This document shows, piece by piece, positions 37,381-48,819 of a stretch of DNA of 64,000 nucleotides. Each line of letters starts with the position of its first letter. Within the stretch, counting starts at the first letter, position 1. Source of the DNA: Riptortus pedestris (lineage: Eukaryota; Arthropoda; Insecta; Hemiptera; Alydidae); assembly GCA_019009955.1 (NCBI GenBank), contig CM032229.1:2856501-2920500 (forward strand), written 5' to 3'. Made by a program: the position numbers and the translations under genes. The notes beneath the pieces are model-generated. The model did no database searches, was not told where the DNA came from, and was given only the letters and a program-made list of their open reading frames with translations.

Positions 37381-37712
37381 TTTTGAACAGACCTCATTCC
37401 GTTATCTGGTTATGATCGATGGATATTTGAAGAAAGTTTTCGAAAATCGCGTCATGAGTACAACCTCAATAGCTCATTAAGGGAAAACCGCTAATACTTG
37501 ATAATACTCGTATAAGTGCATGACCCATCATATATATCTTCTATATACATCTTCATGTAATCGGTAAACATTTGTACCTTCCGAGAGTCAGCATTTGAAA
37601 CACAATATCATTTTAGTCCATGGTTTGTATATTTTCTAATACCTTACAGACTTGTATTAGTAAATGTGCTGGTTTTCATTAAATTATTCATTTTGGGTGT
37701 TTATTTTTTATT
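36372..37712. repeat. 1.34-kb inverted duplication containing a HINE-like copy
   Basis: Left arm 36372 to about 37060 and right arm about 37076 to 37712 are highly similar in reverse complement, with a spacer of about 15 bp. The arms include about 250 bp of non-element flank (AAACACCCAAAATG outward) plus a HINE-like 5' end and body (36629-37060). Differences: (TG)n at 36758-36802 on the left versus short (CA)n plus (TA)n at 37331-37379 on the right, and about 40 bp missing from the right flank (after CAAGTCT). Because flank is included, this is a duplication of a locus, not two insertions. Confidence 0.9.
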
Positions 37713-37717
37713 TTTTT

Positions 37718-38029
37718 TATCTTGAATATTAATAGAGGTTTTTAAATGTTTATATTCTAAAGCTCAAAAAACTCTATTAATATTCAAGATAGGACAAAAA
37801 ATTTGAGGAACAATTTAATTTTATTACTATATATAGGAACAGTTTTTCGATTTGACCCTTAGGTAGGGAGGTATTTATTTTCGATTTTCTCCTAGTTTGA
37901 ACTTCCTGCGCCCCAAGTCCGATTTTAGCCGTTAACGAACTTGATATTTGCTTTTGCAGGAGAAATTTATATTTCAAGTTTGGTAAAGATCAAACAAAAA
38001 TTGTGAACGGACAACGAAAACACACACAC
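37718..38029 (-). repeat. Direct repeat of 37028-37339 at 690-bp offset
   Basis: Starting TATCTTGAATATTAATAGAG, this repeats the hairpin centre and inner right arm of the inverted duplication, ending GTGAACGGACAACGAAAAC and (CA)n. The two near-identical 66-residue minus frames (37087-37287 and 37777-37977) are translations of the HINE-like body in the two copies and not genes. Confidence 0.92.
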
Positions 38030-38057
38030 TGTTTACACAATGTTTATATTTTAAAGT

Positions 38058-38162
38058 TCCCCACCCTAGCTAGAAAAGAGTGGTAACCTGTAGATAACCC
38101 GTCCCAATTAGCCTGAGTTGCAAAAAGTGGACGTTAATAAATAAATAATAATAAATAATATT
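38058..38162 (+). mobile_element. tRNA-derived SINE, tail half
   Basis: CCCCACCCTAGCTAGAAAAG, GGTAACCTGTAGATAACCCG, TCCCAATTAGCCTGAGTTGC and AAAAAGTGGACGTTAATAAA are nearly identical to the tail at 43020-43100. The 3' tail is AATAAT-rich. It abuts the preceding duplicated block. Confidence 0.85.
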
Positions 38163-38583
38163 TTAAAGTTCAGTAACCAATTTTAGTCACCGCGCTTTAT
38201 CTATAAATGGATATATTGTGAAACGTCTTATTCTTATGTTAAATACTTATTCTAATGTTTTCAACTTATTTTTACAAAATTAGATAAATACAAATACGCC
38301 GTGTAATGACTTTATCAATTGAGATTTTATTGACAAGCCATTTCTACACATCGGATTTCCATTTGTAAATAGAGAACATATTGGGGTTTGGGATGACTTC
38401 GTTTCCATCTATCGGTTCTCTTCAGATTTCGCTCCAGATGCTGGCCTAGGACAAAGTTCAGATGAAAGGTGGTTTGACAAAATTCAATCGTTTGAACAAA
38501 CGTCATGTAACCAACGCTCTTGACGGAAACGATCAGTTTTGCTAGAAAATATATTAAAAGATGAGATTACTAGTGTGTTCTCC
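38163..38583. other. Intergenic DNA
   Basis: Mixed AT-rich sequence with no recognised gene or repeat. Confidence 0.4.
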
Positions 38584-38634
38584 TAGCACTTGGGAAATCT
38601 GCTTAATTTACGCAGCCCCTGCCTTCCGGGCTTA
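38584..38634 (+). mobile_element. HINE-like 3' end
   Basis: TTGGGAAATCTGCTTAATTT followed by ACGCAGCCCCTGC, with the hairpin's last bases and downstream GACGG changed to CTTCCGGGC. The upstream body is missing. Confidence 0.72.
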
Positions 38635-38640
38635 AATGTA

Positions 38641-38811
38641 CAGGGTCCGGCATATTATTCCGACCTGAAATTCCATCCGTATAAGATGATGTTAGTGCAC
38701 TGTAAATTGCAAAATTTGATCTTCAATTTGATATATTATATGTTTTAATTGTACGAAACACACTTTAATTATTATCCCTCAAAAATCGTCAGGTTTTTAT
38801 GCCGGACCCTG
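38641..38811. mobile_element. Tc1/mariner-type MITE, 171 bp
   Basis: Termini CAGGGTCCGGCATA and its exact complement TATGCCGGACCCTG, with similarity extending inward (ATTCCGACCTGA versus CCTGACGA). TA lies on both sides (38639-38640 and 38812-38813), the Tc1/mariner target duplication. The interior is AT-rich with no coding frame. It sits just downstream of a HINE-like 3' end. Confidence 0.85.
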
Positions 38812-39463
38812 TATACATAAACAACACTCCAACGTATCTTGGTAACTGGAATTTTTGTAAATCTCATTGATACTGTTATCGAATGACTAATGAGTGTCGT
38901 AAGTGGTTACTTTATCACAGAGCAACATTTATTCCGGGTGAGTGTGAGACTTAATTGGTTTACAAGTGCAAGACAGGTTATGAATCTAGATCAGGATAAA
39001 GCTGCCAATTGCAGCGACTGGAGAAAAATTACACCTTGCACTGCATTCCTACCGACTGCAGCAAGCACCGCTGCACTTTCTGGCGGTTTCCCACGGCATC
39101 AGTTGCATTTTGAATAAGGTGCAGCCAAAGACGTTGCACCGCCTCGGGGCAGTAGGATTCGTACATCGGAGGAGTAGCTAATTAATGCATCTCTAGGATA
39201 ATGGGAGGTGTTCTAACCTCTTTGTGCAATGATTGGAAGGTAATTGCCAGGTTGGGGAGTGCATTCTCACGGATTTGCAAACGGTAGCCACTGCACCTTG
39301 GCCATTTCTCACAGCCCACTGCACCAGGCTGTCCTTCAATGTCACTACTCTAATTTACCAGTTATTAGGATCGACTCATATTTGCATTCCTGATTGGGCT
39401 TTTACTATAGCAACCTTGACAGGGAGTAATTACGTAGACATGAGAATTAAGGCCCGGTCAAAC
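38812..39463. other. Single-copy-looking island
   Basis: Contains several TGCA-centred motifs (GCCAATTGCAGC, CCTTGCACTGCATTCC, CGACTGCAGC, CCGCTGCACTTTC, GGTGCAGCC), more than expected in a short span. No recognised coding frame. Confidence 0.35.
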
Positions 39464-39596
39464 TTTTAGCAGATTTCCTCAAGGGAAATCAGCTATTGAG
39501 ATCGTACTCATGACGCGCTTTTCGAAAAATGTCATGAAATGTCCATCGATCCTAGATTGGAGATGAGGGTCGTTCAAAATTATATGTGTGTGTGTG

Positions 39597-39637
<41 letters not shown>

Positions 39638-40439
39638 GCTACTGCTATAGCGGTCGCAAATTTTTTTTAATCGTTATGAAACTCGATATATAATCGTTTT
39701 ATGTAAAAAAGAAAGATCAACTTTGCTAACGTCTGAAATCAGTCGTGGGAGAGAGAGAGAATTTCGAAATAGCTCCGTTGTTAATAGTTAAATTTAAAAC
39801 TTTTATAGAATCCATCTTCTTGAGAATATAAAGTTCTCTAAATGTTGTTATATTCATGTATTCTCTGTCTTCAATATTCACCGAGATATTAGCATTTTTC
39901 AGTTTTGAACCTTCAGCAAACTCCCACTTCTACTCATATCATATTATCAATAAGCTGTTGTATTATGAGCTACTTCATTACAAGGTTAAATATTAAATAT
40001 TGTTTTCATTGAACGTTTACTTTCAGAGATATTTGCAAACACGTTCTGGTGCCCCACTCCTTCATTTGCTCGTGGATTATCGTGGAAAATTTGAGTGATT
40101 GAGATAAAACTGATTCTGATTCATTACAAATTACAGCACTTGCTTTAGTAAATTGTTTTCAATAAAATTAATGAGTATATTCAGATATATTTCATTAATT
40201 GTTTGTCATTCCATCTAGTCAGAGCTACAAGGTTGGCTGGCCTGTTTGTTTACAATTCAGCCGCTCTCTTTTGTAGAGATTATTAGCATGTATTGTAAAT
40301 TGACTGAAAGATTTCTCGTTACCGTTTGTAATTATTTACTTACCATTCTAGGTAGTGTTACCTGTATGTATATTAATCTATTGTAAACCTTCGCGTGGGA
40401 AATCTGCTTAGTTTACGCACCCCTGCGTGACGGACTTTT
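39464..40439 (+). mobile_element. HINE-like element, full-length long-class copy
   Basis: Starts TTTTAGCAGATTTCCTCAAG and carries the 5' block. The microsatellite at 39583-39633 is (TG)n then (TA)n. The body is followed by the long-class region (CAGCAAACTCCCACTTCTAC, GGCTGGCCTGTTTGTTTAC). It ends GGGAAATCTGCTTAGTTTAC and GCACCCCTGCGTGACGGAC, with one base lost from the left hairpin arm. About 976 bp. Confidence 0.88.
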
Positions 40440-40819
40440 CTTAAATCGACCTCGATTAGCTTGCCTGGGGTCCTCGGCTATCGACCAGTAATACCGGCAT
40501 CTTCCGGCAGATAATAATAATATCCAAACATCTCGGAATTCACAGAGCATGTCACTTTATTATCAACATTCAGACTCTAGAATTCAATTTCAGATTGATA
40601 ACCTATTAAACCGAAAATCAATAGTAATTTTTGAAGAGAACTAGCTATAATACATTTGCTATTTAAAGAAGGTTTATATTGGGTCCGAGTTACTGCTTAT
40701 TTTGGACGTTGTCTAACAAACCAGTCATCGTGGTTGGAGTACGGTGGGGCCTTAGGAATTTATTGCTTTCCTAACAACACCTCGCCGCCATTATCCCTCA
40801 GGCAAACTCATCTCTCATC

Positions 40820-40869
<50 letters not shown>

Positions 40870-40959
40870 TGCTATAAACGGAGACAAGAAAACTTATAGT
40901 TTTTTGTCAATAAATTAATTTATTAATCGTTTGAGGTACTTCGTTAGTGGAAATTTATC
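40440..40959. other. Intergenic island and TA microsatellite (40818-40867)
   Basis: 40440-40520 and 40680-40810 are GC-richer and single-copy-looking. A 73-residue frame across the TA run is not a gene. Confidence 0.35.
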
Positions 40960-41190
40960 ATGATAAAGATCAAGTTCGTTAATGGCCAAAATCAGAGCTC
41001 TGTGGCGATTTAAAGTAGGGATCAAATATTAAATATTTCCGTAATATGGCACCGGGTAGAAAAAGCTTCCACCAGCTATTTTGGCGACAAAGTAATGTAC
41101 TAAAATTGTACATATATATTTCGTCTGTTAGCGCTCTAGCGGTCGTAATTTTTCTTCGATAGTTACCAAACTCAATTTATAAGCATCTTC
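40960..41190 (+). mobile_element. Degenerate HINE-like body pieces
   Basis: GATCAAGTTCGTTAATGGCC and AATATTTCCGTAATATGG (about 40965-41070), then CTGTTAGCGCTCTAGCGGTC with TACCAAACTCAATTTATAAG (41120-41180). The order is rearranged relative to the consensus, so two copies may be involved. Confidence 0.6.
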
Positions 41191-41194
41191 ATTC

Positions 41195-41285
41195 TTTTAT
41201 CCCAGGTGTGAATCGAACTCAGGACACTAGGCTTACCAGGTGTGATGAAGACCAATCCTTGACTCACTCGGCTAACCTAAGCCCA
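41195..41285 (-). mobile_element. tRNA-derived SINE, head half
   Basis: CCCAGGTGTGAATCGAACTC is the reversed B-box region (GAGTTCGATT in the sense strand), followed by ACTCACTCGGCTAACC and TAAGCCC. The tail is absent. Confidence 0.7.
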
Positions 41286-41756
41286 TTAGAAATATTAGAA
41301 GAAATATTGTGAAAATGACATCATGACGTAAATGACAGCTTACTCTTAAACCTAATGGGCTAATAAAACTGCCATGCGCAATAAGGCTGGGGGAGTGGAT
41401 GAGACGAGGCAGACATCACTCTAGATACTAGATACTATCCTGTTTACAGCCAGTTCCTAGATAGAATCTAGATATCTCTCCACTAATGCCCCCCCCCCCC
41501 CACTTGTTATTCATAGACGATGAGAGCCCTCGCATAACCTGACGCTTATTAAACCTCACAGTCGGTATAAATGACGTGTCAATCCTTTATCTGGCTCTTT
41601 CTACAAAAGACAATTATTTAAATTCTCCCCTGCAATATGCATCGCCTCCCCTGCAAGCCTAAACAACCCTGCTTTACTACTGTCTATTGTATCCTAAGGA
41701 AGTCTCCACGCACCAACGTCCCGGGAGTCGTTTAATACCTCTAATCTACATAAACA
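41286..41756. other. Island with a C homopolymer
   Basis: About 41340-41750 is GC-richer, with AATAAAACTGCCATGCGC, a 12-C run at about 41490 and GTCCCGGGAGTCG. No coding frame recognised. Confidence 0.35.
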
Positions 41757-41800
41757 AACTCCCTCACGCAGGGGCTGCGGAAACTGTGCGCATTTCCCAC
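41757..41800 (-). mobile_element. HINE-like 3' end, minus strand
   Basis: ACTCCCTCACGCAGGGGCTG, CGGAAACTGTGCGCATTTCC is the reversed 3' end, with one mismatch in the stem. No body attached. Confidence 0.75.
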
Positions 41801-42883
41801 CGACTAGAATTGTAACAAGATGACGTCACCTCGCATGTTACTCTCCATTCATTCGTAGTAAAAATCGTAAGTAAAGAATGCAAGAGATTCTTCATAGTTG
41901 TCATGGCTAGGGTCACCAATGAAACACATTTCTTTCCCAGCAAACTCTATCCACGTTGCCCTACATGTTTCATGGAATAGCTACCACCACTTCAGGAGCC
42001 ATTCCTATTCAAAAATTAATAACATTTTTTTAAAAACAAAAAACAAAAAAAAAACATGGTTATTCATTGCTACATACTGCATTAACAAGTGTCTACTAAT
42101 ATAATATATTTATTAAATCCAATTATAGATTTCTTACTTACAGTTCTGAACATTCGAAAATCCATGTAATTATTTTTTGAATATGCTGTGAATAAAGTTT
42201 GCTCGGGAAGAAATGTGTTTTTATTTAAAGAAAATATAACAATATTGGGCCCAGAATAAGAAGAAAGCAAGAGATTGTTTATTAGTTCCTTAATTTGTTC
42301 TTTAGAATTTTGTGACCCAGTGAAGTGAAAATCTCAAGAGTATGAGTGAAAATTTTATATAGTAAAAAATGAAAATGCATCTAAAACTCTTAAAAATAAT
42401 ATTAATGCTATAGTCCGATTTTTAGAATAACAATGTAGGATATTACTTTATCAAAAGGTTGATTCAAATGTGCCCATCCAACACAGTAGGACTTATTAAT
42501 CATTTACAGTTTTCCTCACCTCTAAATCCACCCAACCCGGTATTTTTTTGGTCTAAATGAAACAGTTAAGTGTTCAGTTTGGGCATTGCTTGTGTGTTTA
42601 ATGGCACCACACGCATATACGTATATATATAACACACACACACATATATTTATATTTATATGTACATACACATAGTTTTTGATAAATTGTCCCCAAACAT
42701 AAAAAGCTAGTATAAGAATAAAAGATTATTTGAATTGCTAAAAATGAATACTATGCTTTTATTTATATATATTAATTGTTACATTAATTTCCATATACTT
42801 AAACAGAAAATGAATAATTTGGAGTTTTCCAAACAAACAATTATTTCTCTTGTATTCTTTTTTTTTTTTTTTTTTTTTTTTGG
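41801..42883. other. AT-rich intergenic DNA; poly-T at 42860-42882
   Basis: No gene recognised. Small TA/CA runs at about 42618-42660. The poly-T run directly precedes a SINE. Confidence 0.4.
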
Positions 42884-43112
42884 GGGGCTCAGGTTAGCCA
42901 TGCGAGTTAAAGCGTTGACCTTTATCTCACATGGCAAACCTAGAGTGGCGAGTTCGATTCTCGCCTGGGCAAAGGAAATTATTTAGTGACGAAATTCATT
43001 AAATAACATCCTAAAATCCCACCCTTGCTAGAAAAGGGTGGTAACCTGTAGATAACCCGTCCCAATTAGCCTGAGTTGCAAAAAGTGGACGTTAACAAGT
43101 AATAATAATCTT
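42884..43112 (+). mobile_element. tRNA-derived SINE, complete reference copy
   Basis: The head GGTTAGCCATGCGAGTTAAA resembles an A box, and GGCGAGTTCGATTCTCGCC contains a good B box (GTTCGATTC), so the RNA polymerase III promoter is recognisable. The body has ATTTAGTGACGAAATTCATT. The tail has GGTGGTAACCTGTAGATAAC, CCCGTCCCAATTAGCCTGAG and AAAAAGTGGACGTTAAC, ending in AATAATAAT repeats. About 229 bp. Related copies or parts are at 13318, 30195, 38058, 41195, 47558 and 62366. It is not a tRNA gene: there is no matching acceptor stem or CCA-ready end. Confidence 0.88.
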
Positions 43113-43552
43113 GAATTCTTTAAGTTGGAGACGCTTTATGAATAAAAAGAAACATATATCAAAGTTAAAGAGACAAAATAAATCATCTTTCATTATTTAT
43201 TTATTTTCTAATTTACTGTCTCAAAACTGTTTTCAGACGAAACCGTGTTTAGTGTAATCTACATTTGTCTGTACACACCAGTCTGGTTATTAATAATAAC
43301 TTTAAAAAAATATTCGGCGACTACTATGACTAAAATATTTTTTTATTATGTAGTAACATTTTTTGTATTATTTATTTTGTGTACGATAGCACCCTTCATT
43401 CAATGTGATTAAAATAACTTTTACACTTGGAACGTGTTGTTTGTTCATGGCTTTAATTGAACCTGGTAGTGACTTAAACAAGGTTTCCTTTTTACGAGCA
43501 AACTAGTATATATATAGTGTGTAAATATAATAAAGACGAGAATTACAGAAGA

Positions 43553-43627
<75 letters not shown>
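43113..43627. repeat. AT-rich DNA ending in a (GA)n microsatellite (43556-43627)
   Basis: The first 440 bp show nothing recognisable. The GA run is about 35 units, preceded by GTGTGT. Confidence 0.9.
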
Positions 43628-43631
<4 letters not shown>

Positions 43632-44540
43632 AGAGTTCAAGAGCATAGGAGTTAGGTATTTTTATTACTGTAGAGAGAGAGTAATAAAAGAGGGCAGTGT
43701 AGGAGGGGTTTTATTAGACAGCTACTGGGCCCCTGTTCATAATATACACATCATATATACACACATAATCACTCCCTTTATACACACTCTAATAGCTTTA
43801 CTACTCATTAACCAACTTATATAATCATATTTTCTAATCACGACGAGTAGGAATAAGTACATAGTTGTTTCGCGGTATAATATTTTGGCATTCCAGCAAG
43901 TAATCTCATAATGACTATATCATTTGTCCTACTAGCATTAAAAAAAGAACTGCTTTTTGGAAGTTCTATCAGTTGGTGCCTTAGAAAGAGGAAGGGGTAA
44001 ATGGGTATGAATCTAGAAATACGGAACAGTGGAGGTCCATCGAAATAATTGGGTTGTTTGCAAAAGTTCAGGTCTTTGCTGCGCTCTGTGGCGCGCAAAA
44101 TGTTAACATGTTTAATCTTCAGCAGAATGGACGCGTACTACGGAAGAGCTATTGTTTTCAAGTAGGAAGAAGCACGTCGGAACAGATATCAACAGCCAAA
44201 GAGATGGTAGGAGTTAGAGATAAGCACTAGCCACTTACTTCAAAGCAGGATAAGATTCGGTTGACAAATGTTGTATTTGGAAGATAATGATAGAACTTGG
44301 GTTTCCATGTTGACTTCTTCAACATAAGGCGTGTGTCAACGGTTCGAGCTGTCAAAGGAGTGATAGTATAATGTGTTAATCTACGTTTGTCTCCCATGTT
44401 TTTCAAGCAAACCTTCGGGAAGAGCTACAACACGGGAGGGAAAGTATATGAAGCAGAAATGCAGAACTTTTACGCATTTTCGTATGATACTAAGGCGATT
44501 TTGAGGATAAGCAAACTTTTGCCGGTCCCCTACTGTAAGG
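43628..44540. other. Intergenic DNA
   Basis: No gene recognised. Short frames on both strands (65, 86 and 67-78 residues) have no recognisable family. Confidence 0.35.
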
Positions 44541-44582
44541 AAGTTCGTCACGCAGGGGCTGCGAAAACTGAGCAGATTTCCC
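44541..44582 (-). mobile_element. HINE-like 3' end, minus strand
   Basis: AAGTTCGTCACGCAGGGGCT, GCGAAAACTGAGCAGATTTCCC preserves hairpin arms and the complete subterminal repeat AGCAGATTTCCC. No body follows. Confidence 0.82.
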
Positions 44583-46237
44583 ATATGCGTGTAAAATCAT
44601 GTTTTATGACGCGAGACTCGTGATCCATTGGAGAAGAGCGATTAATTCAGTAGATGATTTCTTTATAGAGTATACCGATGCACCTAAATCTCTAGACAGT
44701 TGCAAAAAGCAGGGAAGAACTTTCCTAAGATAGCAGAGAAGAAGTAGGAATGATGGCAGAAAAGCCCAAGTCATAAATACTGTAACATGCGAGATAAATC
44801 TTCTTAATTCTTTGGAGACGTCAGTAAATAAAAACTTTTCACAGAAGTGTTGTTGGATTGAAGAATATTCTGTACTTGGAGAGAAGAAATCGTCCAATTC
44901 TTCACAAATGTTTTTATTTAAGCGCCTTCAAAGACTACTGTCTCCATCTTCAGACCTACTTTCATGCTCTAATTGGGAAAGACAGCAAATGCCTCGTAGT
45001 TTTCGTATTGTCCCATGTAGGAGCAAATGTCCTATTGGATCTCTTCCCTAGTGTCGGTGGATCTCCCATACAATGACAGCTGGGCTTTGCAAGTGCACAG
45101 AACGACGTGCAGCAGTTATACTGTGACGTGGCTGTGGTATTAAGCGTGTGAAGAGGTTGGCGATGTATATGCCTAGGTCGGCACGAGGTGCAAGAGAACG
45201 GGAGCAGATTTAGTGGCTAGAGGAGAGGAGAAGATAAGCCGAGAGCTGGTGGAAATGAGAGTGGACTACCGTGTAATAGCTGATAAGATCCCTCTCCCTT
45301 CATATCTCACCGCCTTCTTATCACCTCGCTCCATAACCTTACTAGAGGATAGCCTCAACCCCCCCCCCGGCCATCTCTAGACAACAACCAGCACTGATAA
45401 CATTTCGGCCTGCAAATAACTCCCCTAACTAAATGCCGGTGTAACACAGGGATCCCTATTAGGCCATTCGAGTTTTTATTCCTTTTATTAAATACAATCA
45501 ATATGCAGATGAAGCGATAACATAATTTAACAGTAGATAGCACAGAGCTTCCTGAAACTAAAGTGGAAAATGTAATTTCATTTGGATGCATTGTATTGCA
45601 TTTAAGGATATTAAGAATGGATGGGCAAAAAGCTTGAATTTACATATTTAAACACACACAAATTTTTGGACCTCGACTGTTTAATTATCATACATCGTTT
45701 GGTTTACCTCACTTTTGTGAATTGGAGAACTTTTGTTGGATATATGGTCCTTGCGATCATTCTGGTTTTATATCCGCTTTCAGGCAAATTTATGTCTGTT
45801 TTCGATAACCTGCGATTAGAAAACCTGCACACCTCCTTCTGATCAACTTGACCTAGTGTGACGTATTTATTTTGATGCAGATGGCATCTTTAAGACTTAT
45901 AGCATGTGTTTCCAGCCGTGTTTCTCCTTACTTCGGATCTCCTTTTACATGTGGCCAATTGGAACAGTACAATTGTTAATAGTACTTCCCCCTGAGTGAC
46001 CATTGGCAACCTGAGACGGCAATTCGGCCCTTGGAGAGACGTCCTCATCAGTCGAATAAGATTCCCATTGGCGATGAGAGCTATGGAGATATGATAATGG
46101 GATGATAAGCCCCATTCGGCGAGCAAGGCCAGGCTCCGAATTATGGAATATGGTCTCGGGATGGGATATACCTGCTCCCATAGCCCATAGCCCCGGGCTA
46201 TGATTATCTCCCTGCCCATGCTCTAACCACCCCCCCC

Positions 46238-46280
<43 letters not shown>
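44583..46280. other. Intergenic with islands at 44980-45440 and 45880-46250; (CT)n at 46239-46280
   Basis: The first island contains TAATAGCTGATAAGATCC (about 45275), CTTCTTATCACCTCGC and a C run at 45359-45368. The second contains GATATGATAATGGGATGATA, CCCATTCGGCGAGC and CCCCGGGCTATG. Frames of 97-112 residues exist but match no family I know. The CT microsatellite ends the segment. Confidence 0.35.
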
Positions 46281-46285
<5 letters not shown>

Positions 46286-46976
46286 TAATTGATTATCCAT
46301 CGCTCTTTACCTGTTGCCTTCCCTACCATATTATTTGGCGCCCTTAACGGGATTTTCTCACACACTGTTAGGCCTTGCCCTCTGCTCCCTAATTCTCTCG
46401 GGTTTTTTGTCGTTTACTTTTTTAATTAAAAGAGATTATAAAGAGGGCGAGTAGGTGGGCGGACTTGCACACACCAAGTGCACCTCATTTATTTTTTTTG
46501 CCAAAAAAAAATTGGTAAGCTAAACACTGGGTTGGACAAATAAATTGGTCTTTTTCCAGTCCTTGGAAGGTGATCCGACTTAAGAACATTTAAGACGCAC
46601 TAGTCTCCGCTTTACAATATTACAAATCAAACTACTTTTCGGTGTATAGGAATAATTTACTGGAAGCCATCTTCACAACCCAATTCATAGTATCAAGTCT
46701 TTTCCACTACCGGTATATTTTATTTAAAAAAAAAAAAAATCAGTTGCTTCTTTATTACATATTAGAAGATGAACTATCGAAAAACAAGTCAACAAAAAAC
46801 AAATGAATTGGGTATCCAACGAGTAGAAGCCTATAAATACTGATGATACACAGGACCCCAACATGTAGGTCCTAACTCGTAATAAAAAGTAATTCGTAAT
46901 TTAAAAATATACTACCTAGAAATAGAAGTTTTATCAAAGTTTACAATACTTAAGGTTTTTTCATGATTAGCTGAAT
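46281..46976. other. AT-rich intergenic DNA
   Basis: No gene recognised; A-rich run at about 46724-46738. Confidence 0.4.
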
Positions 46977-47000
46977 TCCCTTAAGGCAAATCAATGCTTC
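46977..47000 (+). mobile_element. Possible HINE-like 5' terminus only
   Basis: TTAGCTGAATTCCCTTAAGG followed by CAAATCA resembles TTAGCAGATTTCCCTTAAGG and GAAATCA, but nothing of the 5' block follows. Confidence 0.4.
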
Positions 47001-47557
47001 AGATGAATAACAGTAATAAAGTGATCGGAGCAATTTTCGAGCTATCTGTCCAAATATTGGACCTCCGAAATTATATAAACTCCCTCCGACATTTCCAGCT
47101 CAGTGCTAGACTTGATCCTGTTTTAAAGTTTCAGATGTTTATCAATCGCTGTTTTCCCGTTATCAGCAAATTTAATTCTGGAACCGCGTTGCAACCTGCC
47201 ATGCAGGCACCCGTGATTTCGGTATTTTACTAGTAAAATCAATCTTTTTGCATCTAGGTGTGCCTCATGTTTATTAAAGTTTAAAAGATGTCTCTCTCGA
47301 ATATCTTAAATTTTCATTCAACTGTTCGTAATAAGAAACATACTAGTATTGGCTGTTAAGTTCATGATATAATGTGTTGATGACTTCCTCACTCAGTTAG
47401 ATTTGGTTAGGATTTTAATAATTTTCAGGTTGTACAGCGCCCTTCCTAACTGGATCATCGCAGAATCTTATTATTTGGTCGTAGCTATCCAGTAAATTCT
47501 GCCTAATTCCAATTTTTGTTTTGGTTCTGATAGGTCATTGTAAATATTAAATGTTAT
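47001..47557. other. Intergenic DNA
   Basis: No gene or repeat recognised; a 79-residue frame at 46994-47233 matches nothing known to me. Confidence 0.35.
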
Positions 47558-47770
47558 TTCTTAATGACCACTTTGTGCTACTAGGGCTATTTGGGACGGG
47601 TTATCTAAAGGTTTCTACTCTTTTCTAACCAGGGTGTGACTTATGTTTTTATTTAATTTGTTTGGTACATAATAAATTCTTTATTGGCCAGGTATGAATG
47701 AAACTCGCCACTCTAGGTTACTGTGAGATTAAGACCAACACCTTAACACACATAGCTAACTTGAGCCCCA
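47558..47770 (-). mobile_element. tRNA-derived SINE, near-complete diverged copy
   Basis: Reading left to right: reversed tail (TGACCACTTTGTGCTACTAG, GGGACGGGTTATCTAAAGGT, CCAGGGTGTGAC), reversed body (ATAATAAATTC), then reversed head (TATGAATGAAACTCGCC, CATAGCTAACTTGAGCCCC). Same order as the reference copy at 42884. Confidence 0.82.
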
Positions 47771-48819
47771 GATGACTGAGGCCATTTCAAGGAGTTCTTT
47801 TCCTGTATATTCTAATGTAGATTCGTTTGATATTCCAAATGTTTTATATTAGTACGAGGTGGTTGTTGGGTCTTATTATTCTTCTATAAGACTTAATATT
47901 TATTTGGTGGGGTAGGATTAATGTAACGGGGCAATCTTTGTTTCAGGATTCACACTTAGTCCAATGTATTGTAACGATGCTTGTAACTAGTTTAATATGC
48001 TAACTATTTGGATAACTGATTAATACTTTAGCAACAGTTTGTGTTTCTCTCATCAGGTATCACAGTTAGGGAGCAAGTTGGGTTACCTTTAGTGCATACA
48101 TATTACAGAAACATTGGTCATTAGTTTGGGAATAGATATTTGATACCACCCATTTTTCAACTCAACTTACTTTTCGGTGCGAAACCTTTTAACCCCCCCC
48201 CTCCCTTCAAACTTCGTGAGACTTTCGTTAAACATTTAATGGAGATTTGTATTAGAGGCGTGATGAGTAAACAATGGGTTATAATGATGATAGCCGGATG
48301 GTAATGAGAGCCAGAGATGATATATTTGCAACTAGAAGTGCATTGTTGTAGGTGCATGCTGCAGCTGCCGTCATCTGCATAAGCCTGCATTCCCCTCCCT
48401 TGGGACAACGGCTTTCTCTCCGGCTACAATTAAATAAAAGGAAACAATGCTCCTTGTAGAAGCTGTAACTAGAAACGTGAGGGATTTTATAAATGTCGGA
48501 GAGAAAGGAAAACAGCAGCTCTACAGAATAATTCCATTTATTTAACACTCTCCCAACTTAACATTTATTGACAGTAAAATATTTCCAATAAGTTAGAGGA
48601 TTTTTGAAGGGGTGTTGAAGAGAAGATGTGCAGTGGATATGACCTGAACATGTGGAACATTATTTACTCATTTTCAGTAATACATTTTCGATTTTCGGGT
48701 TTAATTGAATTAGCTGTTTAAACCTTCTGTGAACCCATTTTAGTTTCGGTTCGAAGTCTCTCTCCGAACTCAAAAACGTCAAGCGTGAGAATGTAGAAAT
48801 TTCATATTAAGCACTAACT
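47771..48819. other. Intergenic with an island at 48160-48560
   Basis: The island has a C run at about 48193-48201, GGTTATAATGATGATAGCC, CTGCAGCTGCCGTC and CATTCCCCTCCCTTGGG. No recognised gene. Confidence 0.35.

Noticed and set aside
37087..37977. Two nearly identical 66-residue minus-strand frames that look like a duplicated small gene
   Set aside because: They lie in the body of a HINE-like copy and its 690-bp-offset duplicate. The same body in other copies of the family is not open.
42884..42975. Possible tRNA gene (good B-box)
   Set aside because: No acceptor stem can be paired, and the sequence continues into a SINE body and tail repeated elsewhere.
46977..47233. A full HINE-like copy beginning at 46977
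   Set aside because: Only about 24 bases resemble the 5' terminus; the conserved 5' block does not follow, so only the terminus was listed at low confidence.
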